A DNA stretch of 64,000 nt, taken from assembly GCA_030418115.1 (NCBI GenBank), contig JAUHQD010000013.1, forward strand, positions 52,009 through 116,008, written 5' to 3'. The position numbers and the translations under genes are program-made. The DNA comes from Alteromonadaceae bacterium BrNp21-10 (GTDB lineage: Bacteria > Pseudomonadota > Gammaproteobacteria > Enterobacterales > Alteromonadaceae). The notes beneath the pieces are model-generated. The model saw only the letters and a list, made by a program, of their open reading frames with translations. It ran no database searches and was not told the origin of the DNA. The stretch's first letter is position 1. Every line of letters begins with the position of its first letter. This document shows positions 1 through 9,850 of the stretch, in pieces.

Positions 1-1295
1 TTAAAACGCCCATCCAATGACACCAAGGATAACCCTTGTTTACTGCCATGCAACGTACTGTATATGATCATGCTTCCATTTGGCGCAATACTGGGTGATT
101 CATCCAGCTGTGTTCTTGTTAAAACTTGCATCGCGCCAGATTTAAGATCCAATCTCGCAATATGATAATTCCCACGTGTACGATTTACCATCACCATTTG
201 TTGGCCATCGGGTGTAATTGTGCCACCCAGATTCATTTCACCTTCAAATGTCAGGCGCCTAACTTGCCCTGATGCTAAATTTACTCGATAAATCTGTGGT
301 TTACCACCCCGTTCGGAACTAAAAATGAGGCTTTGTCCATCAGGCGTCCAACTTGGCTCCGTATCAATATTACGATTTCGCGTTAAACGTCGTAATTGTT
401 GAGTAGCTAAATCCATCACATATATCTCAGAATTGCCATCCTTAGACAACACCATAGCTAACTTTTTACCATCTGGTGAAAAGGTCGGTGCACCGTTTAT
501 ACCTGGAAAAGTAGTTAATTTTTTACGGGTCATGGTGTAAATATCTTGCAGATATATTTCAGCTTTTTTGTTTTCAAAACTAACATAGGCTAACTGTCTA
601 CCATCTGGCGTCCATGCAGGTGACATAAGTGGCTCGCGAGAACGTAGTAATACGGTATCGTTATAACCATCATAATCTGCAACTACTAACTGATAAGGAT
701 ATTCATGGGTGTTACGATCACGCACAATCACGTAGGCCATGCGCGTAACAAAGGCACCACGTTCACCGGTTAATTGCTGATAAACAATATCGCTAATTTG
801 ATGGGCATAATCTCTAAACTGGCTGCCATCAATAGTGACCTGACGAGAAGCTAAAATATGATCTTTGGCGGCAATCAATTTACCATTGCTCAATACTTGC
901 GTTTGACCACCAGTTATTTGGCCTCGCAACACATCAATTAATTCAAAGGAAACCGTATAGCGGTCCAGCGAATAGGCTTCAATTTTACCTACCAGTACCG
1001 CCTCAACACCAGTAGATGCCCATGCAGCATAATCCATCTCACCATCAACACTCGGCAACTGCGGCATGGCGGACTGACGAATAGGGCTAAATTTACCACT
1101 ACGTAATAAGTCCGCAGCAATCACATCACCAATAGAACTAGGTAATGCCCCCTGCCCTTCAAATTTAAACGGCACCACGGCAATGGGTCTAGCGTTATTC
1201 ATGCCATCAGTAATGACAATTTCTAACGCAGCATGAGTAACCGTACTGCTCAGTAACAATACAATTGCCAAGACTCTATTAAAGGTTTTGAACAT
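1..1295 (-). CDS. tolB: Tol-Pal system periplasmic protein TolB (3' end cut by window edge)
   Basis: Periplasmic beta-propeller protein of the Tol-Pal complex, which links inner and outer membranes during division and keeps the outer membrane stable. The 431 readable residues begin with a cleavable signal peptide ending in TVTHA, followed by the TolB N-terminal domain and then WD40-like TolB propeller repeats, seen as recurring phrases such as [20 protein letters not shown] and EPSWTPDG. The reading frame is still open at base 1, so the last residues lie outside the window; TolB is usually about 430-450 residues, so little is missing. The ATG overlaps the tolA stop codon (TAATG), which implies translational coupling in a tolQ-R-A-B operon. 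Confidence 0.96.
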   Translation of the reverse strand, partial: MFKTFNRVLAIVLLLSSTVTHAALEIVITDGMNNARPIAVVPFKFEGQGALPSSIGDVIAADLLRSGKFSPIRQSAMPQLPSVDGEMDYAAWASTGVEAVLVGKIEAYSLDRYTVSFELIDVLRGQITGGQTQVLSNGKLIAAKDHILASRQVTIDGSQFRDYAHQISDIVYQQLTGERGAFVTRMAYVIVRDRNTHEYPYQLVVADYDGYNDTVLLRSREPLMSPAWTPDGRQLAYVSFENKKAEIYLQDIYTMTRKKLTTFPGINGAPTFSPDGKKLAMVLSKDGNSEIYVMDLATQQLRRLTRNRNIDTEPSWTPDGQSLIFSSERGGKPQIYRVNLASGQVRRLTFEGEMNLGGTITPDGQQMVMVNRTRGNYHIARLDLKSGAMQVLTRTQLDESPSIAPNGSMIIYSTLHGSKQGLSLVSLDGRF

Positions 1296-2059
1296 TATAA
1301 CTCCGGTTCAACTGTTAAATTTATATCACGTAACTGTTCGTACACATCAGGCTCTGATGATACAGGTAATGTGTCTGATTTGAATACTGCTCGATGGGCT
1401 GCTTCACAAACAATTTTATCCCCACCCAATATTTTTACTTGTGTTACCAAGCCGTTTGAAGCGAGTCGAATATTTAGTCTACATTTTTTGCCGTTCATTG
1501 AATCATCAACGATTAGATTACGCTGAATAGTACTTCGAATAAGCGATTGGTATTTTTGCACTTCTGTTAATACTTGTGCACTTCGACGTTTTTGACGTTC
1601 CGCCATTTCGCTTTGCAATTGTTCTTCCATAAAGCGCTCTTGTTCCGCCTTATCTTTAGCTGCTTTCTCATCGCGTTTTTTCTTATCTTCTGCCGCTTTA
1701 TCTTTTTCACGCTTTTTCTTCGCGGCGATTGCCGCTGCTTCAGCTTCTTGTTTTTCCTTTAGCTTCTGCTTTTTATCTTGTTCTATCTTACGTAATGCAT
1801 CTTTCTGCTGTTGACGTTTTTTCTTAACGTCTTCGATACGCTTCTCTTCTGCTTTACGTTTAGCCATTTTATCATCTTCAATGCGTTTAAAATATTCATC
1901 AACCACTTTTTGATCAATTGCCACAGCTTGTACTATGGGCTGACTATTAAGCTCTGGTTGCGGCTTTAACGAATCAAAGTCAACACTGAGTAACAACATT
2001 ACGCCAAGCGCAATATGCAACAAGGTGGATTTACCGATAGCTCCGAAAAAAGGCTTCAT
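1295..2059 (-). CDS. tolA: Cell envelope integrity protein TolA
   Basis: Inner-membrane protein that spans the periplasm and transmits force from TolQ/TolR to Pal and TolB. The 254-residue product has one N-terminal membrane helix (about residues 11-26), a long Lys/Glu/Ala-rich helical region (about 55-155) and a C-terminal TolA/TonB-like domain (about 165-254). The helical domain is much shorter than in E. coli TolA (421 residues), but short forms are common in marine gammaproteobacteria. The start overlaps the end of tolR by 4 bases and the stop overlaps the tolB start, so the gene is embedded in the tol operon. The A/G-rich coding of the helix makes a misleading open frame on the opposite strand. 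Confidence 0.94.
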   Translation of the reverse strand: MKPFFGAIGKSTLLHIALGVMLLLSVDFDSLKPQPELNSQPIVQAVAIDQKVVDEYFKRIEDDKMAKRKAEEKRIEDVKKKRQQQKDALRKIEQDKKQKLKEKQEAEAAAIAAKKKREKDKAAEDKKKRDEKAAKDKAEQERFMEEQLQSEMAERQKRRSAQVLTEVQKYQSLIRSTIQRNLIVDDSMNGKKCRLNIRLASNGLVTQVKILGGDKIVCEAAHRAVFKSDTLPVSSEPDVYEQLRDINLTVEPEL

Positions 2060-2481
2060 TTAACGTCCGTAGAGTCCGTCATTAATCCCACTGAAGGCAC
2101 ACCTGCTCTTTGTAACAGCACCATCAATTGCACCACTTCATTATAAGCTACAGCCCCATCCCCTTTTACCACTACTGGTGTAGTTGGTTCCATTTTCAAC
2201 TGAGCTGCCACCAAGGTTGCTAAATCAACGCCGGAAAGCACCTTATCCTGGTTGTCGCCAATATTTAAAAAATATTGGCCTTGGCTATCCACCGAAGCAA
2301 TCAACGGTGGTTTACTATCATCAGCTAAAGCCTGAGCTTGTGCTTTAGGTAGTTCGACTTTCACTCCTTGAGTAACCAAAGGGGCGGTGACCATGAAAAT
2401 AATCAGCAACACCAACATGACGTCGATATACGGCACCACATTAATCTCTGAAACGGGACGACGTTTTTTACGTGTATACAT
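2056..2481 (-). CDS. tolR: Tol-Pal system proton-channel subunit TolR
   Basis: ExbD/TolR family protein of the proton-driven TolQR motor in the inner membrane. The 141-residue product has a short basic cytoplasmic N-terminus, a single membrane helix (about 17-36) carrying the conserved Asp20 in PYIDVMLVLL that is thought to carry protons, and a periplasmic domain. Length matches the family (about 142). It lies 2 bases downstream of tolQ and overlaps tolA by 4 bases. Confidence 0.97.
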   Translation of the reverse strand: MYTRKKRRPVSEINVVPYIDVMLVLLIIFMVTAPLVTQGVKVELPKAQAQALADDSKPPLIASVDSQGQYFLNIGDNQDKVLSGVDLATLVAAQLKMEPTTPVVVKGDGAVAYNEVVQLMVLLQRAGVPSVGLMTDSTDVK

Positions 2482-2483
2482 AA

Positions 2484-3185
2484 TTAGCCCCTTTTCTCCT
2501 CACCTTCTTTGTGAGAAGACAGGGTTTGACGATGTAAAATACTGGAAAACTCTTCCATAAAGTTACCAAGATTGTTTTCCAACTTTTCAACCTGATGACT
2601 GAACTTGTTGTAGGCGATAACCGCTGGAATGGCGGCAAATAAGCCCATGGCAGTAGCAATCAATGCTTCCGCAATACCCGGAGCCACCATGGCTAACGTT
2701 GCTTGTTGCACAGCACCTAAAGAGATAAAGGCATTCATAATTCCCCACACCGTACCAAAAAGGCCAATGTAAGGACTAATAGAGCCGGTTGTGGCTAAAA
2801 ATGATAAATGTTTTTCCAACTCATCCACTTCACGCGACAAAGCCACGCGCATTGCTCGATAAGTACCATCCATCACCTCGTTAGAGGCCGTTGATGGGCT
2901 TTTGCGTAAACGTATGAACTCTTTAAAACCAGCACAAAATAAACTTTCCATACCCGATAAAATTTGCCGTGCGGATAATTCCTGATAGAGACGATTGAGA
3001 TCACCACCAGACCAAAAACGATCTTCAAACTTATGAATGTCATTTTGCGCTTTGCGCAATACTCGACTGCGCTGAAAAATAAAAGTCCAAGAAATAATGG
3101 ACGCCATTAACAAAAGAAGCATAACCAACTTAACTATTAAACTGGCTTGCCAGAACAAATCAAAAAATGACATTTCAGCAGACAC
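2484..3185 (-). CDS. tolQ: Tol-Pal system proton-channel subunit TolQ
   Basis: MotA/TolQ/ExbB family inner-membrane protein that forms the proton channel with TolR and energises TolA. The 233 residues contain three membrane helices (about 16-36, 137-157 and 171-193) and the conserved segment [15 protein letters not shown]. The start is a GTG; an ATG four codons downstream is possible, but the GTG start fits the family N-terminus (MSA..SFF.LF..AS). The gene overlaps the end of ybgC by 11 bases, placing ybgC first in the operon as in E. coli. Confidence 0.96.
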   Translation of the reverse strand: MSAEMSFFDLFWQASLIVKLVMLLLLMASIISWTFIFQRSRVLRKAQNDIHKFEDRFWSGGDLNRLYQELSARQILSGMESLFCAGFKEFIRLRKSPSTASNEVMDGTYRAMRVALSREVDELEKHLSFLATTGSISPYIGLFGTVWGIMNAFISLGAVQQATLAMVAPGIAEALIATAMGLFAAIPAVIAYNKFSHQVEKLENNLGNFMEEFSSILHRQTLSSHKEGEEKRG

Positions 3186-3582
3186 GTGATATTTCCTCTA
3201 AAATAAATGGGGGTATGGCAATGGCGCGCATTTTTTGTAAATTTACGCAAGCAACCTTAATGGTTGCACTAACCAATAACTGTTCTTTGTGGTTCTTAAT
3301 TTCTTGCACGAAAACCAAACTAGCCTTCTTTAACGACAGTATTTTTGAAGACACGGTTATAAGCTCATTAAATTTAGCCGGACGTAAATTATCCATTTCA
3401 ACATGCCTAACAACAAAACCAACAGCCTGTTTCAATAACGCATCCTGCTCAATTTTCAGTTCTCGTAACCACTCGGTTCTGGCTCGCTCTAAAAATTTTA
3501 AATAATTAGCGTAATACACTACGCCACCAGCATCGGTGTCTTCATAGTAAACTCTAACCGGAAAATGATGTATCGAGCTCAT
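3175..3582 (-). CDS. ybgC: Acyl-CoA thioesterase YbgC (tol operon)
   Basis: Hotdog-fold acyl-CoA thioesterase that opens the tol-pal operon in many gammaproteobacteria and is linked to phospholipid metabolism. The motif [17 protein letters not shown] near the N-terminus carries the catalytic Asp of the 4HBT family. The frame stays open to 3624, but the ATG at 3582 is preferred: AGG sits five bases upstream, and the protein then starts [15 protein letters not shown] with 135 residues, the usual length. The upstream ATG at 3624 has no ribosome-binding site. The operon promoter should lie in the AT-rich gap upstream. Confidence 0.92.
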   Translation of the reverse strand: MSSIHHFPVRVYYEDTDAGGVVYYANYLKFLERARTEWLRELKIEQDALLKQAVGFVVRHVEMDNLRPAKFNELITVSSKILSLKKASLVFVQEIKNHKEQLLVSATIKVACVNLQKMRAIAIPPFILEEISRVC

Positions 3583-4061
3583 ATGACCTATAAACAAAGG
3601 AATTAGTTGCACATAAGGTAGCATAATTTACTAACTAAATGGGATAGCACAACGCTGCAATATTAAATCTTTTTAAAGATTTTTTTGCTGACGCTATAGT
3701 GACCATGAATTGTTCTATAAGTTTAAGTTAAAGTCTTAATTATCAAACTATTAAGGAATATTCATTGACCGACATAAGGGTGTCAAGAGCAACAGCTTCA
3801 ACAAACAGTAATAACTATGCTTGATTGACAATAAATTAACATGCCGCTTATTTTAATATAAACACCAGAAAATTAATTACTTATATTAATCTTAATGAAA
3901 AATAAAAATCGACAAAAACACTCTACGCAGCAAGTCTATAAAGGATTTAAATTCATTAAGGAAATATTAATAATAAATTAACATATTATTTTCATTAGTT
4001 TTTCTAATGCATTAAATATATTTTTATAGGTTGATTATGCATGCCGTAACCATACAATAGC
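3583..4061. other. AT-rich intergenic region upstream of ybgC
   Basis: No protein gene is seen here. The segment is very AT-rich (long A/T runs at about 3840-4025) and must hold the promoter of the ybgC-tolQRAB operon, read leftward; I could not pick one convincing promoter among many AT-rich candidates. Its right end contains the promoter of the candidate small RNA described next. Confidence 0.6.
4031..4058 (+). promoter_or_regulatory. Sigma70-type promoter for the candidate small RNA
   Basis: TTGATT (4031-4036) and TACAAT (4053-4058) are separated by 16 bases, each differing from consensus at one position in six. Transcription would begin at about 4062-4066 and run away from ybgC toward the terminator at 4187-4212. 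No annotated protein gene on this strand could use this promoter. Confidence 0.55.
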
Positions 4062-4212
4062 GGGGTTTTCTGTGTTGCCCCTATGATGAAACTTCATTTC
4101 CAACCAGATTCAATTGTTCATCAAAGTTATTTGGTCAACAGACATGTACCCTGGATTTTTATCCATTCCAACTGATAGTTGTTTTAGCCTGCATTTTTGC
4201 AGGCTTTTTTTT
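4062..4212 (+). ncRNA. Candidate stand-alone small RNA (about 150 nt), possibly with a 30-codon ORF
   Basis: A compact transcription unit is visible between the 5' side of ybgC and the 3' end of ruvB: promoter (4031-4058), about 150 transcribed bases, and a strong intrinsic terminator (4187-4212). Internal complementarity includes GGGG (4062-4065) with CCCC just downstream and ATGA..TCAT around 4083-4097. The unit also contains an ORF, 4083-4175, of 30 codons (starting MMKLHFQPDS) that ends 12 bases before the terminator. It lacks a clear ribosome-binding site, so a regulatory RNA is more likely than a peptide gene. It does not match the small RNAs I know well (6S, SRP, Spot 42, RyhB, Qrr, GlmY/Z). 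Confidence 0.5.
4187..4212 (+). terminator. Rho-independent terminator of the candidate small RNA
   Basis: Perfect 7-bp stem GCCTGCA/TGCAGGC with a TTTT loop followed by eight T residues, on the plus strand. The left side has no A-run, so it does not act for ruvB, which ends just to the right on the other strand. It therefore marks a plus-strand transcript. Confidence 0.85.
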
Positions 4213-4228
4213 GCCTATCCAAAGCTAA

Positions 4229-5239
4229 TTAACTTTGTGGCGAATAATCAAAGCCAAAATGTAAAAAGGCCCGTTGAGTTGCCACTCGTCCTCGGGGGGT
4301 TCGTTGCAAAAAGCCTTGTTGGATCAAATAGGGTTCAATAACGTCTTCAATGGTTTCCTTTTCTTCACCAATTGCCGCCGCTACGTTTTCAAGACCGACT
4401 GGCCCCCCATTAAATTTCTCGATAATGGCAGTGAGTAATTTACGATCCATATAATCAAAACCTTCATTATCCACATCTAACATATCTAGTGCGCTAGCAG
4501 CGACGTCGGCGGTCACTACGCCATTAGATTTAACTTGGGCATAGTCACGTACCCGACGTAGTAGTCTGTTCGCTATTCGCGGAGTACCCCGCGAACGACG
4601 GGCGATTTCTACCGCACCGTCCTTATCCATCGGTTGATTAAGATGATGTGCAGAGCGCTGCACTATCGTCGTTAAGTCCTTAATATTATAAAACTCGAGT
4701 CGCTGAACAATACCAAAGCGGTCACGTAACGGCGAGGTTAATGAGCCCGCACGAGTTGTTGCGCCCACCAAAGTAAATGGCGGTAAATCTAACTTAATAG
4801 AACGAGCCGCCGGGCCTTCACCAATCATGATATCCAATTGGTAATCCTCAAGGGCGGGGTACAGAATCTCTTCAACCACCGGGCTTAATCGGTGGATCTC
4901 ATCAATAAACAGTACATCGTTTTGTTCAAGATTGGTTAGCAACGCCGCTAAATCGCCTGCTTTTTCAAGTACAGGTCCGGAGGTGGTTTTAATATTTACT
5001 CCCATCTCGTTAGCAACAATATAGGCTAACGTCGTTTTACCTAGCCCTGGGGGACCAAAAATCAATAAATGATCGAGTGGCTCTTTGCGTTCTCGGGCGG
5101 CCTGAATAAAAATGTCCATTTGCTGGCAAACATGTGCCTGTCCAGTATATTCCGACAACAATTTAGGGCGGATAGCACGATCAACAAGTTCGTCCTCACT
5201 CACTTCTTGTGGCTGTATAAGACGATCAGCTTCTATCAC
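4229..5239 (-). CDS. ruvB: Holliday junction branch-migration ATPase RuvB
   Basis: AAA+ motor that, with RuvA, drives branch migration of Holliday junctions in recombinational repair. The 336-residue product (usual length) shows Walker [10 protein letters not shown] near residue 62, Walker B DEIHRL, the sensor-1 region [18 protein letters not shown] with its arginine finger, and the C-terminal winged-helix ending [13 protein letters not shown]. It overlaps the end of ruvA by 4 bases, so the two are co-transcribed. Confidence 0.98.
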   Translation of the reverse strand: MIEADRLIQPQEVSEDELVDRAIRPKLLSEYTGQAHVCQQMDIFIQAARERKEPLDHLLIFGPPGLGKTTLAYIVANEMGVNIKTTSGPVLEKAGDLAALLTNLEQNDVLFIDEIHRLSPVVEEILYPALEDYQLDIMIGEGPAARSIKLDLPPFTLVGATTRAGSLTSPLRDRFGIVQRLEFYNIKDLTTIVQRSAHHLNQPMDKDGAVEIARRSRGTPRIANRLLRRVRDYAQVKSNGVVTADVAASALDMLDVDNEGFDYMDRKLLTAIIEKFNGGPVGLENVAAAIGEEKETIEDVIEPYLIQQGFLQRTPRGRVATQRAFLHFGFDYSPQS

Positions 5240-5856
5240 ACCATAGCCCTCAGTGACTCACGAATGAGTTGTTCACTTTGCATATCTTTAACATACACGC
5301 TGTTGATTACTTTTTGCGCCAACGCAGGTTTATAGCCTAACGCCACTAAGGCACTTAATGCTTCATCTTTGCTATTTGGCGTACTAATAAATGACGCTGT
5401 CACCACTGTATTTTGCGTTGCGTTGCCAGTACCGGCACTGTCGCCTGTGAAAATATTCTTTAAGCGATCACGCATTTCAATCAACAAACGTTCGGCGGTT
5501 TTTTTACCGACACCGGGTAACTTCACTAACGAGGTCACATCATCACAATTTACACAGTGTACAAACTGCTCAGTACTCATACCGGACATAATGGTCAATG
5601 CCAATTTAGGCCCGACTCCATTGGCTTTAATTAACTCACGGAACAGACTACGCTCCGTTTTGTTAATAAAACCAAAGAGTAATTGCGCATCTTCACGAAC
5701 AACAAAGTGGGTATAAATAATGGCTTCGCTACCTACTTCAGGTAACTGGTAAAAACTGGTCATTGGCACCTGAATTTCATAACCAACACCATTGGCTTCA
5801 ACTAATACTTCAGGAGCTTGCTTTTCGACTAAGATGCCGCGAATTCTGCCTATCAC
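5236..5856 (-). CDS. ruvA: Holliday junction-binding protein RuvA
   Basis: Tetrameric protein that binds four-way junctions and loads RuvB. The 206 residues have the N-terminal OB-fold starting [12 protein letters not shown], two helix-hairpin-helix motifs (around [19 protein letters not shown] and [19 protein letters not shown]) and the mobile C-terminal domain that contacts RuvB. Length is typical (about 203). It is the first gene of ruvAB; the 154-base gap to ruvC, with its own promoter-like elements, suggests that ruvAB are transcribed separately from ruvC. Confidence 0.98.
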   Translation of the reverse strand: MIGRIRGILVEKQAPEVLVEANGVGYEIQVPMTSFYQLPEVGSEAIIYTHFVVREDAQLLFGFINKTERSLFRELIKANGVGPKLALTIMSGMSTEQFVHCVNCDDVTSLVKLPGVGKKTAERLLIEMRDRLKNIFTGDSAGTGNATQNTVVTASFISTPNSKDEALSALVALGYKPALAQKVINSVYVKDMQSEQLIRESLRAMV

Positions 5857-5935
5857 TGCGTTACCTACTTATTGTAATGGTTATTGAGTCGCGATAAACG
5901 CTATCGATGCAGCTAATTATCCCACCACTCATTAT

Positions 5936-5971
5936 TACTGTATAGACTACTGTATAAAGTAACCTTGTCAA
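5936..5971 (-). promoter_or_regulatory. Putative ruvAB promoter region with LexA-like direct half-sites
   Basis: A perfect -35 hexamer TTGACA lies on the minus strand (5971-5966), followed by two direct copies of TACTGTATA (plus-strand 5936-5944 and 5948-5956, 12 bases apart), whose reverse strand offers TATACA -10 candidates. CTGTATA resembles half of a gammaproteobacterial LexA box (CTGT-N8-ACAG), and ruvAB is SOS-controlled in E. coli. Neither copy has the required inverted partner, so LexA control is only a possibility. Confidence 0.35.
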
Positions 5972-6010
5972 TATTAATATGGCTGGTTTAGTCAGGTTTA
6001 AAAATGAAAT

Positions 6011-6535
6011 TTATTTACGCAGACGTCCGCGTACAATTTTGCTGGCTTGACCCGACATTTTTATTAGACTTTGATAACTATGAGCGTGACATAACGCTAC
6101 CGCAAGGGCATCGGCCGCATCCGCCTGCGGCGTACCGGGTAACTTTAGAATGGTTTTCACCATATGCTGAACTTGAGTTTTATCAGCGGCGCCATTACCT
6201 ACTACAGATTGCTTAATTTGCCTTGCAGAATATTCTGCCACCGGCAATTGCTGGTTAGTCGCAGCCACAATTGCCGCGCCACGGGCTTGGCCCAGCTTTA
6301 ACGCTGAATCGGGATTATGGGCCATAAAGACTTGTTCAATCGCAAACATATCGGGATGAAATTGACTGATGATTTCACTGACACCGGCATGAATTTTTTG
6401 TAAACGCTCAGGCAACGCATCGGTGCCTAAACGGATACAGCCACTGCCCAAATACTCAAACTTATTACCGGTTTGTTTAATAACACCATAGCCGGTTAGG
6501 CGTGAGCCGGGATCAATACCGAGGATTATGGGCAT
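6011..6535 (-). CDS. ruvC: Crossover junction endodeoxyribonuclease RuvC
   Basis: Dimeric RNase H-fold resolvase that nicks Holliday junctions symmetrically after RuvAB branch migration. The 174-residue product keeps the four acidic catalytic residues at Asp8 (GIDPG), Glu67 (IEQVF), Asp139 and Asp142 ([10 protein letters not shown]), corresponding to D7/E66/D138/D141 in E. coli. It lies 66 bases downstream of aspS and upstream of ruvA, the order usual for gammaproteobacteria apart from the missing yebC. Confidence 0.98.
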   Translation of the reverse strand: MPIILGIDPGSRLTGYGVIKQTGNKFEYLGSGCIRLGTDALPERLQKIHAGVSEIISQFHPDMFAIEQVFMAHNPDSALKLGQARGAAIVAATNQQLPVAEYSARQIKQSVVGNGAADKTQVQHMVKTILKLPGTPQADAADALAVALCHAHSYQSLIKMSGQASKIVRGRLRK

Positions 6536-6601
6536 GCGTCAGTTCTGTGCTGTTATTAAAAGTAAATTAACAATGACAATAACAGCACCAATTGCTAATA
6601 C

Positions 6602-8365
6602 CTACTTTTCTTCTTTGATTACAGTTCGAATGGCTAATTCTTCTAACTGCTGTGCATTGGCAAATCCTGGAGCGTTAGTTAACGGACAAGCCGCAGTGGT
6701 GGTTTTTGGAAATGCCATCACATCGCGAATTGAGCTGGCACCAGTCATCAGCATTACCATCCGGTCTAAGCCAAAAGCCAAACCAGCATGAGGTGGAGCG
6801 CCGAATTGTAATGCCTCAAGCAAGAAACCAAATTTACTTTGTGCTTCTTCTTCACCGATACCCAAAATTTCAAATACCGTGGATTGCATATCTTGATTAT
6901 GAATACGTACTGAGCCACCGCCTAATTCGACACCATTAAGCACCATGTCGTAAGCATCTGAAATTGCTACAGCAGGATTTTCAGCCAGCTGTTGCGGGGT
7001 TAAATCACGCGGTGCCGTAAACGGATGATGTAGCGCATGGAACTGGCCATCCACTTCTTCGAACATTGGGAAGTCTACAACCCACAACGGTTTCCATTCA
7101 CCTTGCAACAGATTTAAATCTTCACCAATTTTCAAACGTAACGCGCCCAAACTTTCAGTAACGACAGTGTTTGAATCCGCGCCGAATAATAAAATATCGC
7201 CGCTTTGTGCTGCTGTGCGCTGCAAAATATCTTTTGCTACTTGCTCATTCAGGAATTTCAAAATAGGTGACTGTAGACCATCCATACCGGCATCGATATC
7301 ATTAACTTTTAACCAAGCTAAGCCTTTGGCGCCGTATATACCGGCGTAGCTAGCGTAATCATCAATGTTCTTACGGGACAAACTAGCACCACCGGGAACT
7401 CGAATAACGGCAACGCGACCTTTAGGATCATTAGCAGGCCCTGAGAACACCTTGAAATCAACGTCTTTTAGTAAGTCAGCAACATCGGTTAATAATAGTG
7501 GGTTACGTAAATCGGGCTTATCGCTACCATATAAACGCATGGCCTCGGCGTACGTCATACGCGGGAAGTCACCTAAATCCACATTGAGTTGTTTTTGGAA
7601 TAGATCGCGCATTAACCCTTCGGTGATGGCCATTACGCCATCGGCATCTAAAAAAGTGGTTTCAATATCGATCTGGGTAAATTCTGGCTGGCGATCTGCA
7701 CGTAAATCTTCATCACGGAAACATTTTACGATTTGATAATAACGATCCATGCCTGACATCATCAGCAATTGCTTAAACAATTGTGGTGATTGTGGCAATG
7801 CAAAAAACTGACCTTTATGAGTACGGCTTGGTACTAAATAATCCCTCGCGCCTTCTGGGGTCGCTTTGGTTAACATCGGCGTTTCAATATCTAAAAAGCC
7901 TTGCTGTTCCAAATAGCTGCGTACCGCACTGGTTACTTTGGCACGAAACTTTAAACGGTCAGCCATTACTGGACGACGTAAATCTAAGTAACGATATTTA
8001 AGACGCTGCTCTTCACTGTTTTCTTGATTACTATCCAGTGGTAGTGGCGCAGATTTATTTAGGATAGTGATATCTTTACCCAAAATCTCAATTTCACCAG
8101 TAGACATATCTTTATTTACTTGGCCTTCGGGACGGGCGCGAACCAAACCGGTCAGTTGCACACAAAATTCATTACGGGTTTTATTGGCACCATCAAAGGC
8201 TTCTGGCAAGTCTGGATCATAAACCACTTGCACAATGCCTTCACGGTCACGTAGATCCAAGAAGATAACCCCGCCTAAATCACGGCGACGATTTACCCAG
8301 CCGCATAAGGTAACCGTTTGTCCAATATAAGATGCGTTAATGTTGCCGCAATAATCTGTGCGCAT
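6602..8365 (-). CDS. aspS: Aspartate--tRNA ligase
   Basis: Class IIb aminoacyl-tRNA synthetase charging tRNA-Asp in the cytoplasm. The 587 residues contain the N-terminal OB-fold anticodon-binding domain (about 1-105, starting [16 protein letters not shown]), the class II catalytic core with motif 2 [14 protein letters not shown], the bacterial GAD insertion (about 285-410) and motif 3 [11 protein letters not shown] near the C-terminus. Length matches the bacterial discriminating type (about 590). Confidence 0.98.
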   Translation of the reverse strand: MRTDYCGNINASYIGQTVTLCGWVNRRRDLGGVIFLDLRDREGIVQVVYDPDLPEAFDGANKTRNEFCVQLTGLVRARPEGQVNKDMSTGEIEILGKDITILNKSAPLPLDSNQENSEEQRLKYRYLDLRRPVMADRLKFRAKVTSAVRSYLEQQGFLDIETPMLTKATPEGARDYLVPSRTHKGQFFALPQSPQLFKQLLMMSGMDRYYQIVKCFRDEDLRADRQPEFTQIDIETTFLDADGVMAITEGLMRDLFQKQLNVDLGDFPRMTYAEAMRLYGSDKPDLRNPLLLTDVADLLKDVDFKVFSGPANDPKGRVAVIRVPGGASLSRKNIDDYASYAGIYGAKGLAWLKVNDIDAGMDGLQSPILKFLNEQVAKDILQRTAAQSGDILLFGADSNTVVTESLGALRLKIGEDLNLLQGEWKPLWVVDFPMFEEVDGQFHALHHPFTAPRDLTPQQLAENPAVAISDAYDMVLNGVELGGGSVRIHNQDMQSTVFEILGIGEEEAQSKFGFLLEALQFGAPPHAGLAFGLDRMVMLMTGASSIRDVMAFPKTTTAACPLTNAPGFANAQQLEELAIRTVIKEEK

Positions 8366-8438
8366 GAATTCTACCCAATTGTCACCGGTACCAATAACCG
8401 GCTAAGTGCCATGATGGCAGTTAAAATGAAAGGCGCAC

Positions 8439-8444
8439 ATTATA
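8439..8444 (-). promoter_or_regulatory. aspS: Candidate -10 element of the aspS promoter
   Basis: The minus strand reads GGTATAATG here, a perfect TATAAT hexamer, giving a leader of roughly 65 bases before the aspS ATG. No good -35 hexamer is present at 16-18 bases. The predicted leader contains a short hairpin TGCCA-tc-ATGGCA. Confidence 0.4.
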
Positions 8445-8506
8445 CCTATCGATGCTTAAAATGCGAGTTACAACGCTAGGAAATTCGCGCTGTAGCGTAA
8501 ATCATT

Positions 8507-9850
8507 TTAGTCATTCTGCGCTTTGATATCGGCGGCATTGAGTTCGTGTTTTTTAAGCAACTTATGTAAATCGGTGCGGTTACGTCCGGCAAATTCAGCT
8601 GCGCGAGTAACGTTGCCATCCGCCATTTTCAAGACTTTTTGCAAATATTGACGCTCAAAGGCATCTCTGGCTTCGGTTAAGGTCGGCCATACATAATTAG
8701 ATTCAGATAACGCCTGTTCCACCATGTGTAAAGCAATCACCGGGCTTTGTGTTAAAGCAACGCACTGCTCAACCACGTTCACTAATTGCCGCACATTACC
8801 CGGCCAATCTGAGGTGGTTAGCATTTGCATGGCATCATCGGAGAAACGACTGATTTTAATTTCGTGACGTTCAGCACTGGTTTTTAATAAGTGACGTGCT
8901 AGTACTGGGATATCTTCAGCGCGCTCGGATAACGAAGGTAAATGTAAATTCACCACATTCAAACGATAGTAAAGGTCTTCACGGAATTGGCCATCTTTCA
9001 TGCATTGATTGAGATCTTTATGAGTGGCCGATATCACTCGCACGTTAATATCAATATGCTGACTACTGCCCACAGGGCGAATTTTTTGCTCTTGTAATGC
9101 ACGCAGTAATTTTACTTGTAGATGTACTGGCATATCGCCAATTTCATCAAGCAACAAGGTGCCTTTATCCGCTTGTAGAAACAAACCTTTATGTTCATGG
9201 ACGGCACCGGTAAATGCACCTTTTGCATGGCCAAACAATTCGGATTCCAACAAGTTTTCGGGGATGGCGCCACAGTTTATTCCGACAAAAGGGCCACTGG
9301 CACGGGGGCTAGCTTTATGAATGGCGCGCGCCAACAACTCTTTACCGGTACCGCTAGCACCTGTCAGCAAAATACTGACATTACGCTGAGCAATCCGATA
9401 GGTCTGTTCTAGTAGCGATTCCATCAAGCTACTGCGGGTAATGATCTCTTCTCGCCACGATGGTGACGCCGACACATGGCTGAGATTCATCGCCGACTGT
9501 ATAGTTTGGCGCAATTCATCATGATCAATCGGTTTAGTAATAAAACCATGTACACCCCGTTGCGTGGCAGTGACGGCTTCAGCAATTGAACCATGAGCGG
9601 TCATAATAATCACCGGCAAGCCTGTGTGTTTACGGGACACTTCATCAAATAATGCCATGCCATTCATGCCAGGCATGCGCAAATCACTCATCAATAAATC
9701 AAAAGATTCATCTTCGAGTTTGCGTAATGCTTTTTCAGGCTCATCCACCGCCACCACTTCGTGGCCTTCAGCTTCAAGACGCAAGCTTAATAAACGCAGT
9801 AAGCTAGGATCATCATCAACAATAAGAATACGAGCACTAGTTGCTGCCAT
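8507..9850 (-). CDS. glrR: Sigma-54 response regulator GlrR/QseF
   Basis: Cytoplasmic response regulator that activates sigma-54 promoters, in E. coli including glmY and envelope-stress genes. The product has an N-terminal receiver with acidic pocket VDDD and phosphoacceptor Asp in LLMSDLRMPGMNG, an AAA+ domain with Walker A GASGTGKE and the sigma-54 contact loop GAFTGA, and a C-terminal Fis-type helix-turn-helix (VTRAAEFAGRNRTDLHKLL). The frame is open from 9883, but GGAG nine bases upstream of the ATG at 9850 supports a start at MAATSARILIVDDD (447 residues; E. coli GlrR is 444). The start overlaps the preceding lipoprotein gene. Confidence 0.93.
   Translation of the reverse strand: MAATSARILIVDDDPSLLRLLSLRLEAEGHEVVAVDEPEKALRKLEDESFDLLMSDLRMPGMNGMALFDEVSRKHTGLPVIIMTAHGSIAEAVTATQRGVHGFITKPIDHDELRQTIQSAMNLSHVSASPSWREEIITRSSLMESLLEQTYRIAQRNVSILLTGASGTGKELLARAIHKASPRASGPFVGINCGAIPENLLESELFGHAKGAFTGAVHEHKGLFLQADKGTLLLDEIGDMPVHLQVKLLRALQEQKIRPVGSSQHIDINVRVISATHKDLNQCMKDGQFREDLYYRLNVVNLHLPSLSERAEDIPVLARHLLKTSAERHEIKISRFSDDAMQMLTTSDWPGNVRQLVNVVEQCVALTQSPVIALHMVEQALSESNYVWPTLTEARDAFERQYLQKVLKMADGNVTRAAEFAGRNRTDLHKLLKKHELNAADIKAQND

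Noticed and set aside
4114..4341. 75-codon plus-strand ORF spanning the small-RNA terminator and the end of ruvB
   Set aside because: It reads through a strong intrinsic terminator and into the opposite strand of ruvB, has no ribosome-binding site and no family resemblance.
5936..5971. A true LexA box at ruvAB
   Set aside because: Half-sites CTGT are in direct rather than inverted orientation, so the CTGT-N8-ACAG pattern is not met; kept only as a weak regulatory candidate.
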